Positions 18,183-26,526 of a stretch of 64,000 bases of DNA are shown here, in pieces. This DNA comes from Melittangium boletus DSM 14713 (GTDB lineage Bacteria > Myxococcota > Myxococcia > Myxococcales > Myxococcaceae), in contig NZ_CP022163.1 of NCBI RefSeq assembly GCF_002305855.1, positions 3,038,292 to 3,102,291 on the forward strand, read 5' to 3'. The position numbers and the translations under genes were made by a program. A model generated the notes under the pieces. It was not told the DNA's origin. It saw only the letters and a program-made list of their open reading frames with translations, and did no database searches. The stretch's first letter is position 1. Every line of letters starts with the position of its first letter.

Positions 18183-18881
18183 ATGTCCGCTCCCTCCCCC
18201 GTGGTCGAGCTTCACGATGTCTCCAAGTCCTACGCCGAGGGCGATGCCGTGCGGGAAGTCCTCGCGGGCACGAACCTCACGCTGAACGCGGGCGAGTTCA
18301 CCGTGCTGCTGGGCCGCAGCGGCTCGGGCAAGTCCACCCTGCTCAACCTCATCAGCGGGATTGATCAACCCACGCGCGGCACGGTGCGGGTGGCGGGCCA
18401 GGACCTGGGCCACATGAGCGAGCACGCGCGCACGCTCCTGCGCCGCGAGCGCATCGGCTTCATCTTCCAGGCCTTCAACCTGCTTCCCACGCTCACGGTG
18501 GAGGAGAACATCCTCCTGCCCCTGGAGCTGACGGGACGCACGGGAGCCGCCTCGCGCGACCGGGTGCGCGAACTCCTGGGCACCGTGGGCCTGGGCAACC
18601 GGGCCGCGAGCTTCCCGGACCGGCTCTCCGGCGGCGAGCAGCAACGCGTGGCCGTGGCCCGGGCGCTCGCCCACGCTCCGCCCCTGCTCCTGGCGGACGA
18701 GCCCACGGGCAACCTGGACGAGCAGACCGGGCGCAAGGTGTTGGACCTGCTGGAAGACCTCACGCGCCGCGAGCGCGTCTGCGCCCTCATCGTCACCCAT
18801 GATCCGGGACTGATGGCGCGCGCCCACCGGGTGCTGCGGCTGGAAGCGGGCCGGCTCATCGAGCAGGCGGTGCGGCCGTGA
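18183..18881 (+). CDS. ABC transporter ATP-binding protein (LolD/MacB-like)
   Basis: 232 aa. Walker A GRSGSGKST, Q-loop FIFQAFNLLP, signature LSGGEQQRVAVARAL, Walker B LLLADEPTGNLD. The FxFQ..NL.P form is typical of ATPases that pair with FtsX-type permeases and do not import small solutes. Its stop overlaps the permease GTG start by 4 nt. With the permease and the AttH-like gene it forms an attEFGH-style operon. Confidence 0.93.
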   Translation: MSAPSPVVELHDVSKSYAEGDAVREVLAGTNLTLNAGEFTVLLGRSGSGKSTLLNLISGIDQPTRGTVRVAGQDLGHMSEHARTLLRRERIGFIFQAFNLLPTLTVEENILLPLELTGRTGAASRDRVRELLGTVGLGNRAASFPDRLSGGEQQRVAVARALAHAPPLLLADEPTGNLDEQTGRKVLDLLEDLTRRERVCALIVTHDPGLMARAHRVLRLEAGRLIEQAVRP

Positions 18882-21421
18882 GTCAGCGCCTCCTCGCGCG
18901 CGCGAGCCTGCGCCACCTGGGAAGCCATCCGTGGCTCACGGCGCTGTCGCTCCTGGGCATCGCGCTGGGCGTGGCGGTGGTGGTGTCCATCGACCTGGCC
19001 AACGCGAGCGCCATGCGCGCCTTCGAGCGCTCCACGGACACGGTGACGGGCCGAGCCACGCACCAGCTCATCGGCGGACCCACGGGGCTGCCGGAGACGG
19101 TGTACCGCGACCTCCGCCTGCTGCCCGGCGCGCCCGTGTCCGCGCCGATGGTGGAGGGCTCCGTGCGCGCGCTCGGCGGAGACCAGCGGCCCCTCACCGT
19201 GCTCGGGGTGGATCCACTCTCCGAGGCGCCCTTCCGCGCCTACGTGCCCCAATCCAGGGCCGAGGTGGACCTGGGCGCGTTCCTCACCGAGCCCGGTGCC
19301 GCGCTGCTCACGCGACGCACGGCCGGCGCCCTGGGCGTGAAGGCGGGAGACGCGCTCGACGTGGGCGTGGAGGGCGTGACGAAGCAACTGCGGGTGCTCG
19401 CCGTCCTGGAGCCCGGGGACGAGGGCACCGCCCGCGCCATGGAGGGCCTGGTGCTCACCGACATCTCCACGGCGCAGGAACTGCTCGGACACGAGGGGCG
19501 CCTCACGCGCATCGACCTGATCCTCCCGGAGGCGACGGCCGAGGTCACGCTCGCGCGGCTGCGGCTCCCCGAGGGCGTGGAAGTCGTTCGGCCCCAGGCG
19601 CGCGGCAACGCGGTGGCGCAGATGACCCGGGCGTTCCGCACCAACCTCACGGCGCTGTCCCTGCTCGCGCTCGTGGTGGGCACGTTCCTCATCTACAACA
19701 CCATGACGTTCTCCGTGGTGCAGCGGCGCGAACAGCTCGGCCGGTTGCGCGCGCTCGGCGTCACCCGGGGAGAGCTGTTCACGCTGGTGCTCGGCGAGGC
19801 GGGCGTGCTGGGCCTCGTGGGCACCGTGGGCGGCGTGCTCCTGGGGATTCTCCTCGGCCGGGGCCTGGTGGTGCTCGTCACCCAGACCATCAACGACCTT
19901 TATATGTCCGTGAGCGTGCGGGGACTCGCGCTGGAGCCCTTCACGTTGGGCAAGGGCGTGCTGCTGGGACTCGGCGCCACGCTCGCCGCCGCGCTGCGTC
20001 CCGCGTGGGAGGCCGCCCGCTCCGCCCCCGCCCTCACCCTGCGCCGCTCCACCCTGGAGGACGTGACACGGGGAAGAGCACCCCGGCTCGCGCTGGCGGG
20101 ACTCGGGGTGCTCGTGCTCGGCGTGGGATTGCTGATGCTGCCCACCCCCGAGTTGCTGCCCGCCTACGCGGGGCTCTTCTCCGTGCTGCTCGGCGCGTCG
20201 CTGCTGGTGCCGGGGCTCACGGCGCTCCTGGCCCAGGGGGCGGCCGGACCGTTGGGCCGCGCGTTTGGACTGCTCGGGCGCATGGCGGCGCGGGGCGTGA
20301 CGGCGAGCCTCAGCCGCACCGCCGTGGCGCTCGCGGCGCTGATGGTGGCGGTGGCCACCACGGTGGGCGTGGGGCTGATGGTGACGAGCTTCCGGGGCAC
20401 CGTGGCGGACTGGCTCGGCTCCTCGTTGCAGGCGGACGTCTATGTGTCGCCGCCCTCGCTCGTCGCCCGGCGCGGAGGAGCCGCCTTCCTCCCGGGGCTC
20501 GCCGAGCGCGTGCGTGACACCCCGGGCGTGGCCAGCAGCAGCACGATGCGCTCGGCCCAGGTGCGCGTGGGCGGCGTGCTCACGGACGTGCGCGCGGTGG
20601 ACTTCGGCGGCACGACCGCACGACCCTACCGCTTCAAGGAGGGCAACCCAGAGACCGTGTGGAAGGAGCTGGACGCGCCCGACGCCGTGCTCGTCTCCGA
20701 GCCCTTCTCCTTCCATCGCCGCGTGGGCGTGGGCGGCCGCGTGGAGCTGGCCACGGACAAGGGCCCCGCCTCCTTCCGGGTGGTGGGCGTCTACTATGAC
20801 TATGGCTCGGACGCGGGCACGGTGTTGATGACGCGCGCCACGTGGCTCGCGCACTTCGAGGACGGGCGCGTGAGTGGCGTGGCCCTCTACGCGGCGCCGG
20901 GAGAGGACGTGGACGCGCTCGTCGCCCGGGTGCGCGAGCGCGTCGCGGGCGAGCAGGAGCTCACCCTGCGCTCCAACCGGGCGCTGCTCGCGACGAGCCT
21001 GGAGGTGTTCGACCGCACCTTCACCATCACCCACGTGCTGCGGCTGCTGGCCATCGGCGTGGCCTTCGTGGGCGTGCTCAGCGCCCTCATGGCCCTGCAA
21101 CTCGAGCGCGCCCGCGAGTTCGCCGTGCTGCGCGCCACCGGGCTCACCCCGCGCCAACTGTGGGCGCTCGTGTCGCTCCAGACGGGTCTGCTCGGCGTGC
21201 TCGCGGGGCTGTTCGCGCTGCCCCTGGGCGTGGCGCTCGCGTACGTGCTCGTCCACGTCATCAATCAGCGCTCCTTCGGCTGGTCCTTGCAGCTCGTGGT
21301 ATCCCCCGAGGTGCTGCTCCAGGCGCTGGGACTGGCGCTGCTCGCGGCGGCGCTCGCGGGCCTGTACCCGTCCTGGAAGATGTCGCGCGCGAACCCCGCA
21401 CAGGCGCTGAGGGAGGAATGA
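18878..21421 (+). CDS. FtsX-type ABC transporter permease
   Basis: 847 aa, GTG start coupled to the ATPase. Two FtsX repeats: an N-terminal helix, a large periplasmic domain, three helices (from about 245), a hydrophobic linker, then a second periplasmic domain and three C-terminal helices ending PSWKMSRANPAQALREE. This LolC/E-like architecture extracts or moves lipid-linked cargo from the inner membrane outward. Cargo unknown; the neighbouring lipocalin-like protein is the best clue. Confidence 0.9.
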   Translation: MSQRLLARASLRHLGSHPWLTALSLLGIALGVAVVVSIDLANASAMRAFERSTDTVTGRATHQLIGGPTGLPETVYRDLRLLPGAPVSAPMVEGSVRALGGDQRPLTVLGVDPLSEAPFRAYVPQSRAEVDLGAFLTEPGAALLTRRTAGALGVKAGDALDVGVEGVTKQLRVLAVLEPGDEGTARAMEGLVLTDISTAQELLGHEGRLTRIDLILPEATAEVTLARLRLPEGVEVVRPQARGNAVAQMTRAFRTNLTALSLLALVVGTFLIYNTMTFSVVQRREQLGRLRALGVTRGELFTLVLGEAGVLGLVGTVGGVLLGILLGRGLVVLVTQTINDLYMSVSVRGLALEPFTLGKGVLLGLGATLAAALRPAWEAARSAPALTLRRSTLEDVTRGRAPRLALAGLGVLVLGVGLLMLPTPELLPAYAGLFSVLLGASLLVPGLTALLAQGAAGPLGRAFGLLGRMAARGVTASLSRTAVALAALMVAVATTVGVGLMVTSFRGTVADWLGSSLQADVYVSPPSLVARRGGAAFLPGLAERVRDTPGVASSSTMRSAQVRVGGVLTDVRAVDFGGTTARPYRFKEGNPETVWKELDAPDAVLVSEPFSFHRRVGVGGRVELATDKGPASFRVVGVYYDYGSDAGTVLMTRATWLAHFEDGRVSGVALYAAPGEDVDALVARVRERVAGEQELTLRSNRALLATSLEVFDRTFTITHVLRLLAIGVAFVGVLSALMALQLERAREFAVLRATGLTPRQLWALVSLQTGLLGVLAGLFALPLGVALAYVLVHVINQRSFGWSLQLVVSPEVLLQALGLALLAAALAGLYPSWKMSRANPAQALREE

Positions 21422-22605
21422 TGCGGCGAGGCATCGGATTGATCATCGGCGTGGGACTGGTGCTCGGGGCGCTTGGAGCGGGCGCCGCCTGGGTCTCTCG
21501 CGAGGCCGCTCCCCCTCCGGAGCGGGCCCCGACGATGACGGTGGCGGACGCACTCGGCGCTCCCGCGCGGGGACTGGAGGGCTATGCGCGCGCCCTCGAG
21601 CCCCGGGACTTCCACTTCCCGGAGGACCACGGTCCCCACCCGGAGTTCCGCAACGAGTGGTGGTACTGGACGGGCCACCTCGCCACGGCGGATGGGCATG
21701 CGTTCGGCTACCAGTTCACCCTCTTTCGCAGTGCGCTGGCACCGGGGGAGCCGGAGGGGACGTCGGCGTGGAGCACGCGGCAGATCTACATGGGGCACCT
21801 GACGCTGTCGGACCTCGGCACGGGGCGCTTCCATGCCTCCGAGCGCTTCAGCCGGAGCGCCCTGGGTCTCGCGGGGGCGAGCGCCGCGCCCTTCCGGGTG
21901 TGGTTGGAGGACTGGAGCGCGGAGGCGGTGGGGAGCGAGGCCCCGCCCATGCGGATCACCGCGCGCAGTGGAGACATGGCGTTGTCGCTCGTGCTGGAGG
22001 CGGGCAAGCCCCCCGTGCTCCAGGGAGACCGGGGCCTGAGCCAGAAGGGGCCTGGAGCGGGCAACGCCTCCTATTATTACTCGCTCACCCGAATGCCCAC
22101 GCGCGGGCAGGTGACGGTGGAGGGACGCACGCACGAGGTGACGGGCGAGAGCTGGATGGATCGCGAGTGGAGCACGGCGGCGCTCGGCGAGGACTCGGTG
22201 GGCTGGGACTGGTTCTCGCTCCAGCTCTCGGATGGGAGCGAGCTCATGTACTACCAGCTCCGCCACCGCGACGGCACGGTGGACCCCTTCACCTCGGGCA
22301 CCTTCGTCCCCGCGCAGGGCGAGCCGGTGCACCTGTCGCGCGAGGACGTGCGCCTGGACGTGCTCGGCACCTGGAAGAGTCCACGCAGGGGTGTGGAGTA
22401 CCCGGCGCGCTGGCGGCTCGCGGTGCCCACCCAGGGCCTCGACCTGGAAGTGACGCCCGCGCTCGCCGACCAGGAGTTGCCGGTGAGCGTGCGTTATTGG
22501 GAAGGCGCGGTGCGCGTATCGGGGGCTCACGATGGCCAGAGCGTACGGGGCCAGGGATACGTGGAGCTGACAGGCTACGGGGACCATGCCCCGAGGGAAC
22601 GCTGA
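21421..22605 (+). CDS. AttH/CrtC-like lipocalin-fold protein (carotenoid 1,2-hydratase superfamily)
   Basis: 394 aa from ATG 21421, with GGGAGGAATG before it; ATG 21418 overlaps the permease stop but sits too close to the ribosome site. An N-terminal helix (IGLIIGVGLVLGALGAGAAWV) is an export or anchor signal. The motif PEFRNEWWYWTGHL and the later GESWMDREWST plus GWDWFSLQL are hallmarks of the AttH/CrtC fold. Linked to an ABC/FtsX pair it probably handles a hydrophobic cargo in the periplasm; a hydratase activity is not implied. Confidence 0.88.
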   Translation: MRRGIGLIIGVGLVLGALGAGAAWVSREAAPPPERAPTMTVADALGAPARGLEGYARALEPRDFHFPEDHGPHPEFRNEWWYWTGHLATADGHAFGYQFTLFRSALAPGEPEGTSAWSTRQIYMGHLTLSDLGTGRFHASERFSRSALGLAGASAAPFRVWLEDWSAEAVGSEAPPMRITARSGDMALSLVLEAGKPPVLQGDRGLSQKGPGAGNASYYYSLTRMPTRGQVTVEGRTHEVTGESWMDREWSTAALGEDSVGWDWFSLQLSDGSELMYYQLRHRDGTVDPFTSGTFVPAQGEPVHLSREDVRLDVLGTWKSPRRGVEYPARWRLAVPTQGLDLEVTPALADQELPVSVRYWEGAVRVSGAHDGQSVRGQGYVELTGYGDHAPRER

Positions 22606-22628
22606 AGCCCTACGATCAGGAACAAACC

Positions 22629-23198
22629 ATGTGCAATGGGAAGCTCCTCTCCGCGGAACTCAACCACTGGATTCCATTGACAGACGCCGTACAACACGAG
22701 AACGGACCATTCTCCGAAGTGCCCAAGGACTCAGGCGTATACACCCTACGCGTCAGCAAGATAGGCACGCCCAATCTCTCACGAGTGAAATCCAACTTCC
22801 TTGATTCAGCCTTCATGAAGGCAAGAAGTCGCATGGACAAGGTGAGTGGAGAGTTGTTCGCTGAAATTGGTCTAGGAAAGGAACAAGCCTGGACCGATAC
22901 CGATTATTATGTTCGCAGACTCGCCCGGGTAGATCGGATCGCGATGAACCAACAAGGCATTGCCTGTCCCATCGTATACATCGGCAGGGCAAACAACCTC
23001 CGGCGCCGGATGAACGAGCTTGCTTTTGGTGGCCACACCGCCAACGCCCCATTCTGGGCACTCTTGATGTCAGGCTGGAAATTCGATTTGGGCTTTCACA
23101 AGGCTCGTCCGAAAGCAGAGGTTCACCTCGAGGCACACCTCAAGGAGTTGTTTCGAGAACTCCATGAGGACAATCTACCTCCATTGGTGGAGCGGTAG
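22629..23198 (+). CDS. GIY-YIG-like domain protein, compositionally foreign
   Basis: 189 aa. SGVYTLRVSK and later CPIVYIGRANNLRRRMNELA correspond to the two GIY-YIG strands and following Arg helix of this nuclease fold. The usual metal-binding Glu near the end is not obvious, so activity is uncertain. Codons are visibly more A/T-rich at third positions than in the neighbours (AAC, ATT and TAT stretches), suggesting recent acquisition. It lies between the Att operon and the toxin-immunity array and is convergent with the latter. Confidence 0.65.
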   Translation: MCNGKLLSAELNHWIPLTDAVQHENGPFSEVPKDSGVYTLRVSKIGTPNLSRVKSNFLDSAFMKARSRMDKVSGELFAEIGLGKEQAWTDTDYYVRRLARVDRIAMNQQGIACPIVYIGRANNLRRRMNELAFGGHTANAPFWALLMSGWKFDLGFHKARPKAEVHLEAHLKELFRELHEDNLPPLVER

Positions 23199-23237
23199 CA
23201 CTCTTCCCGGTGAGCCTGCCCTGGACTCGTTAGCCGC

Positions 23238-23708
23238 TCAAGCCTCCTCGTCGGGCAGGAGCGTACGGAGCAACTCGTCATCAGGACCGAGTGGCCTCCA
23301 ACCGGGTGGCGGCGGCGTGGCGAGAAGCGCATCGCCGACCTGCCTGACACGCTCTTCATGCGTTTCAGGGGTGTAGGCGGACCAAAAACCAAGCGCCTTG
23401 GCAACCTTGAAGCGGTTTGCGTCGTCCAGCACGGCGGGCCAGCCCTCTGGAAGGAACTCGGACAGTTCACGCACGAGCACGTCGCGCACCAAACGTGTGA
23501 CCTGCTTGCGCTGCTCCGCCTCGGAGAACAATCCGCTCAACACCTGCACTGCAGCGACATCGTCCGCTCCCAGTTCGTCGGCCAGCACATACAGCGGGAC
23601 AGCAGGGCGCGCCTCGGCGAAAGCGGTAAGCGAAGCATAACCACGCTCGCGGATCCGCTCATATAAGCGGACCCGCCAGTGGCCCCGCCAAGCATGTCCG
23701 TCGCCCAC
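23238..23708 (-). CDS. Predicted immunity protein, paralogue 1 (orphan)
   Basis: 156 aa from GTG 23708. Shares HAWRGHW.VRLYER near the start, LTAFAEARP, EGWPAVLDD, YTPETHEER and the end GWRPLGPDDEL..LLPDE with two paralogues downstream; all three coding regions are exactly 471 nt. Acidic, helical, cytosolic. The bases before the start (TGGAGGTGGCAG) match the last toxin codons of the other two units, so this unit once had a toxin gene whose tail alone remains. Function inferred from coupling of paralogue 3 to a DUF2380 toxin. Confidence 0.75.
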   Translation of the reverse strand: MGDGHAWRGHWRVRLYERIRERGYASLTAFAEARPAVPLYVLADELGADDVAAVQVLSGLFSEAEQRKQVTRLVRDVLVRELSEFLPEGWPAVLDDANRFKVAKALGFWSAYTPETHEERVRQVGDALLATPPPPGWRPLGPDDELLRTLLPDEEA

Positions 23709-23738
23709 TGCCACCTCCAAGCCGTAGAGTTCTACCGA

Positions 23739-24209
23739 TCAAGTATCCTCGTCTGGCCAGAACATGCGAATCAATTCGTCGTCGGGGCCAAGCGGGCGCC
23801 AACCAGGATGAGGGGGCCTGGCAAGAATCGCGGCCATGACCTGCCTGGCGCGCTCCTGATGGACTTCTGGGGTGTATCCAATCCAGCGAGCGAGTGCCTT
23901 GGCGACTGCGAAACGCGATGAGTCATCCATCACAGGCGGCCATCCATTGGGGAGACTCTGGGATAGCTGACGCACGAGCACATCACGTTCAAAGCGAGTG
24001 ACCTGGTTGCACTGTTCCGCCTCAGCGAGCAACCCGCTCAACACCTGCACTGCGGCAACATCCTCCTCGCCAAGCTCCTCGGCCAAGGCATATAGCGGAA
24101 TGGCAGGTCGAGCCTCGGCGAAGGCCGTGAGCGAAGCGAAACCACGCTCGCGGACCCGTTTGTACAGGCGGTCCTTCCAGTTGCCTTGCCAAGCACGTCC
24201 GTCGGTCAT
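23739..24209 (-). CDS. Predicted immunity protein, paralogue 2
   Basis: 156 aa from ATG 24209, overlapping the stop of the truncated toxin by 4 nt (ATGA) with GGAGAGGG as ribosome site. Same family as its neighbours but the most diverged (ends LIRMFWPDEDT). Kept intact although its toxin has lost its catalytic part, as expected if it still protects against sibling-delivered toxin. Confidence 0.75.
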   Translation of the reverse strand: MTDGRAWQGNWKDRLYKRVRERGFASLTAFAEARPAIPLYALAEELGEEDVAAVQVLSGLLAEAEQCNQVTRFERDVLVRQLSQSLPNGWPPVMDDSSRFAVAKALARWIGYTPEVHQERARQVMAAILARPPHPGWRPLGPDDELIRMFWPDEDT

Positions 24210-24547
24210 TGCCCTCTCCAAGCATGCTGGGCGAACAAACCATCGGAGCGGCCGCCAGTGCCCCGCGAACTGGCCGCGAGTCTGGAGAGAGCGTCCGCGA
24301 TGCGGCGCGTGGAACCCGACACGTCATGGAGGGCATCCCTGAGCGCTTGCCGGGTCCGTGCGGCCTCTGGGAAAACGCTCCTCCATCCAGCACCCGCCCC
24401 GGGCTTCGGATGGGAGGCCAGAACAGCGGCCCCTCGGAGCGGCTCACGCGAGTACATCCCCGGACCACGCGTTGGTGCTATCGACGCACAGCCTGTGGCC
24501 CACAGGGACAGGGCGAGCAACGGGCCCGCCCACGGGAAAATCCTCAT
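24206..24547 (-). pseudogene. DUF2380-type lipoprotein toxin with internal deletion
   Basis: 113 aa. Keeps the lipoprotein leader (PLLALSLWATGC) and the first about 107 residues nearly as in the full-length neighbour (SGSTRRIADALSRLAAS, SDGLFAQH), then joins directly to the final residues WRG and stop. About 360 codons, including the HH nuclease-like domain, are missing in frame. The GGAGGT ribosome site of the full-length copy is also lost (AATAGGC here). The 3' overlap with immunity gene 2 is preserved. Confidence 0.75.
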
Positions 24548-24565
24548 CGCATGCCTATTAGCCAG

Positions 24566-25036
24566 TCAGACTTCCTCGTCAGGCAGAAGCGTGCGGAGCA
24601 ATTCGTCATCAGGACTGAGCGGGCGCCAGCCGGGCGGCGGCGGAGCGGCAATGAGTGCTGCGCTGATCTGCCGGACTCGCTCCTCATGGGTTTCTGGAGT
24701 GTAGGCAATCCACGCGCTGAGCGTCTTGGCCACCTTGAAACGGTTTGTATCGTCCAACACGGCGGGCCAGCCCTCGGGCAGACCTTCCGACAGCTCACGC
24801 ACGAGCTGTCCGCGCACCAACCGCGTGAGCCGATGGGTACGCTCCGCCTCAGCCACCAGTCCGCTGAATACCTGCACACCGGCGATGTCTTCCTCGCCAA
24901 GTTCCTCGGCCAATTCCACTAGCGAGGCTGTGGGACGGGCATCGGCGAAGGCCGTGAGCGAATCGTAACCGCGCTCGCGAACCCGCTCGTATAGGCGGAC
25001 CCTCCAGTGGCCACGCCAAGCATGACCACGGGTCAT
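24566..25036 (-). CDS. Predicted immunity protein, paralogue 3 (partner of the intact toxin)
   Basis: 156 aa, ATG at 25036 overlapping the toxin stop by 4 nt. Its ribosome-binding site (TGGAGAGG) lies inside the last toxin codons, so it can only be made efficiently after toxin translation. Sequence MTRGHAWRGHWRVRLYERV then the shared family blocks. Tight coupling to a predicted secreted lipoprotein toxin supports the immunity role. Confidence 0.75.
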   Translation of the reverse strand: MTRGHAWRGHWRVRLYERVRERGYDSLTAFADARPTASLVELAEELGEEDIAGVQVFSGLVAEAERTHRLTRLVRGQLVRELSEGLPEGWPAVLDDTNRFKVAKTLSAWIAYTPETHEERVRQISAALIAAPPPPGWRPLSPDDELLRTLLPDEEV

Positions 25037-26466
25037 CTTCCTCTCCAGGGCCTGAAGTCCATTGGAAGGTTGTAGCGCTTCATGTGAAACGCGACTGTTC
25101 CCAAGACCTCGCTCCGCGTCAACATCCGACCAGCCAGCATCTCAGCGTCGCGCAGCGCCTTCATGATCATCTGGTTCCATTCGCCGGGCCATTTTCGACC
25201 CTGACGCCAGTTGCCACCTCCATGAATCGCCTCGTGGTGCGCCTGCTCCATCTCGACGCAGAACTGGTCGATGCTCATCTCACCGGTGAAGCCACGCTGC
25301 TCGAACCACTCGCGGTGCTCTCGCGGCAGGACGTGGTGCCGTGGTGGCTCGGCCATTCCCGCTCCCGCGCTCCCCGTCTGGTGCATCCCGCGCACCTCGG
25401 GGCTGTCACCCAGCGCGTCTCGCACGCCCCGTGGCAACTCGTCGTGCGACTGCGACATCAGCACCTGACCCGCCTGGACGCGGACCGCGGCACTGACGAC
25501 CGGGACGGAGATGACGCCCGCTCGCACGAGCCGGCGCATCATCTCCACCCACTCGGCGGAGACGACCACCCGCGTCCCCATCATCACGCCGTCGGCTCCC
25601 ATCACCAGGCCCACGCCCAGCATGGCGGGCGCGGCTGGCGGCGGCCTTGGCGGGGAAAGTCTCATCGTCGAGACCATCGACAGCATCTCGACGACCTGCG
25701 CCGCCACGATGACCCGATTGACGCGCTCGGCCGACACGCGCACTCCCTCACGGGTCGATTGGAATTCGCGAGTGAGTTCGCCCATCAGCCCAGGAACCCC
25801 GGCCGCCGTGGCCTCGACCCGCCCTGGCTCCAGGGACGACAGCGCCCTCATGGAGGGCTCGAGCATCTCCCGCACGTGCTCCATGTCCACGTACAGCTTC
25901 TCCACGCTGTAGAAGGGGCATTGCCGGAGCACCACGTCCTCGAGGTTCAGGAAGTCGCTCCAGGCGGCCAGGAGCATGGAGCCGAACAGCGCGGCCTCCA
26001 GTCGTGGACCGGAGAGGCGCAGCAGGGCGAGTCCCATCTCCGGGTCATCGACCTCCGAGGCCACCTGCACCCACCGGGTGGCTCCCTTGAGAGCGACTTC
26101 GAGCCACCGCAACTGCCGTGCGCCATACACGATGTGCTGGGCGAACAGACCATCGGAGCGGCCCCCCATGCCCCCCGGACTGGCCGCGAGTCTGGAGAGA
26201 GCGTCCGCGATGCGGCGCGTGGAACCCGACACGTCATGGAGGGCATCCCTGAGCGCTTGCCGGGTCCGCGCGACCTCCACCGCCGCAGGGGAAACGCTCC
26301 TCCTTCCGGCGCCCTCCGTTCCGACTGGATGGGAGACCAGAACAGCGGCCCCTCGGCGCATCTCACGCGAGTACATCCCCGGACCGCGCGGGGGTGTCAT
26401 CGACGCGCAGCCCGTGGCAAACAGGGCCAGGGCGAGCAACGGGCCCGCCCACGGGAAACTCCTCAT
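25033..26466 (-). CDS. DUF2380 family lipoprotein, predicted polymorphic toxin
   Basis: 477 aa. Lipobox ALFATGC near residue 20. A long helical middle region (about 60-270), a hydrophobic stretch (MLGVGLVMGADGVMMG), then a C-terminal DUF2380 domain: RHHVLPREHREWFEQRG with His377/His378, then QAHHEAIHGGGNW, ending PMDFRPWRGR. Paired HH and H..H motifs with Trp resemble HNH/WHH-type nuclease toxins, which is an inference. DUF2380 lipoproteins are a paralogous family in Myxococcus; outer-membrane-exchange delivery, shown for SitA lipoproteins, is a plausible route. GGAGGT precedes the ATG. An immunity candidate overlaps its stop. Confidence 0.8.
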   Translation of the reverse strand: MRSFPWAGPLLALALFATGCASMTPPRGPGMYSREMRRGAAVLVSHPVGTEGAGRRSVSPAAVEVARTRQALRDALHDVSGSTRRIADALSRLAASPGGMGGRSDGLFAQHIVYGARQLRWLEVALKGATRWVQVASEVDDPEMGLALLRLSGPRLEAALFGSMLLAAWSDFLNLEDVVLRQCPFYSVEKLYVDMEHVREMLEPSMRALSSLEPGRVEATAAGVPGLMGELTREFQSTREGVRVSAERVNRVIVAAQVVEMLSMVSTMRLSPPRPPPAAPAMLGVGLVMGADGVMMGTRVVVSAEWVEMMRRLVRAGVISVPVVSAAVRVQAGQVLMSQSHDELPRGVRDALGDSPEVRGMHQTGSAGAGMAEPPRHHVLPREHREWFEQRGFTGEMSIDQFCVEMEQAHHEAIHGGGNWRQGRKWPGEWNQMIMKALRDAEMLAGRMLTRSEVLGTVAFHMKRYNLPMDFRPWRGR

Positions 26467-26526
26467 CGCATACCTCCTGGACGCGCCCCCAGCGGGAGCG
26501 CCGGGCCAGGAGATACCCGTCCCGTC

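Noticed and set aside
18365..21256. Long open frame of about 960 codons antisense to the ABC ATPase and permease genes
   Set aside because: It mirrors the sense codons (His/Arg/Gly/Glu-rich, no domain) and arises from extreme G+C at third positions; the sense strand carries clear Walker and FtsX motifs.
20842..21417. Extended N-terminus of the AttH-like gene reaching back into the permease gene
   Set aside because: The extension is Arg/Gly-rich shadow of the permease; a signal helix and ribosome site support 21421.
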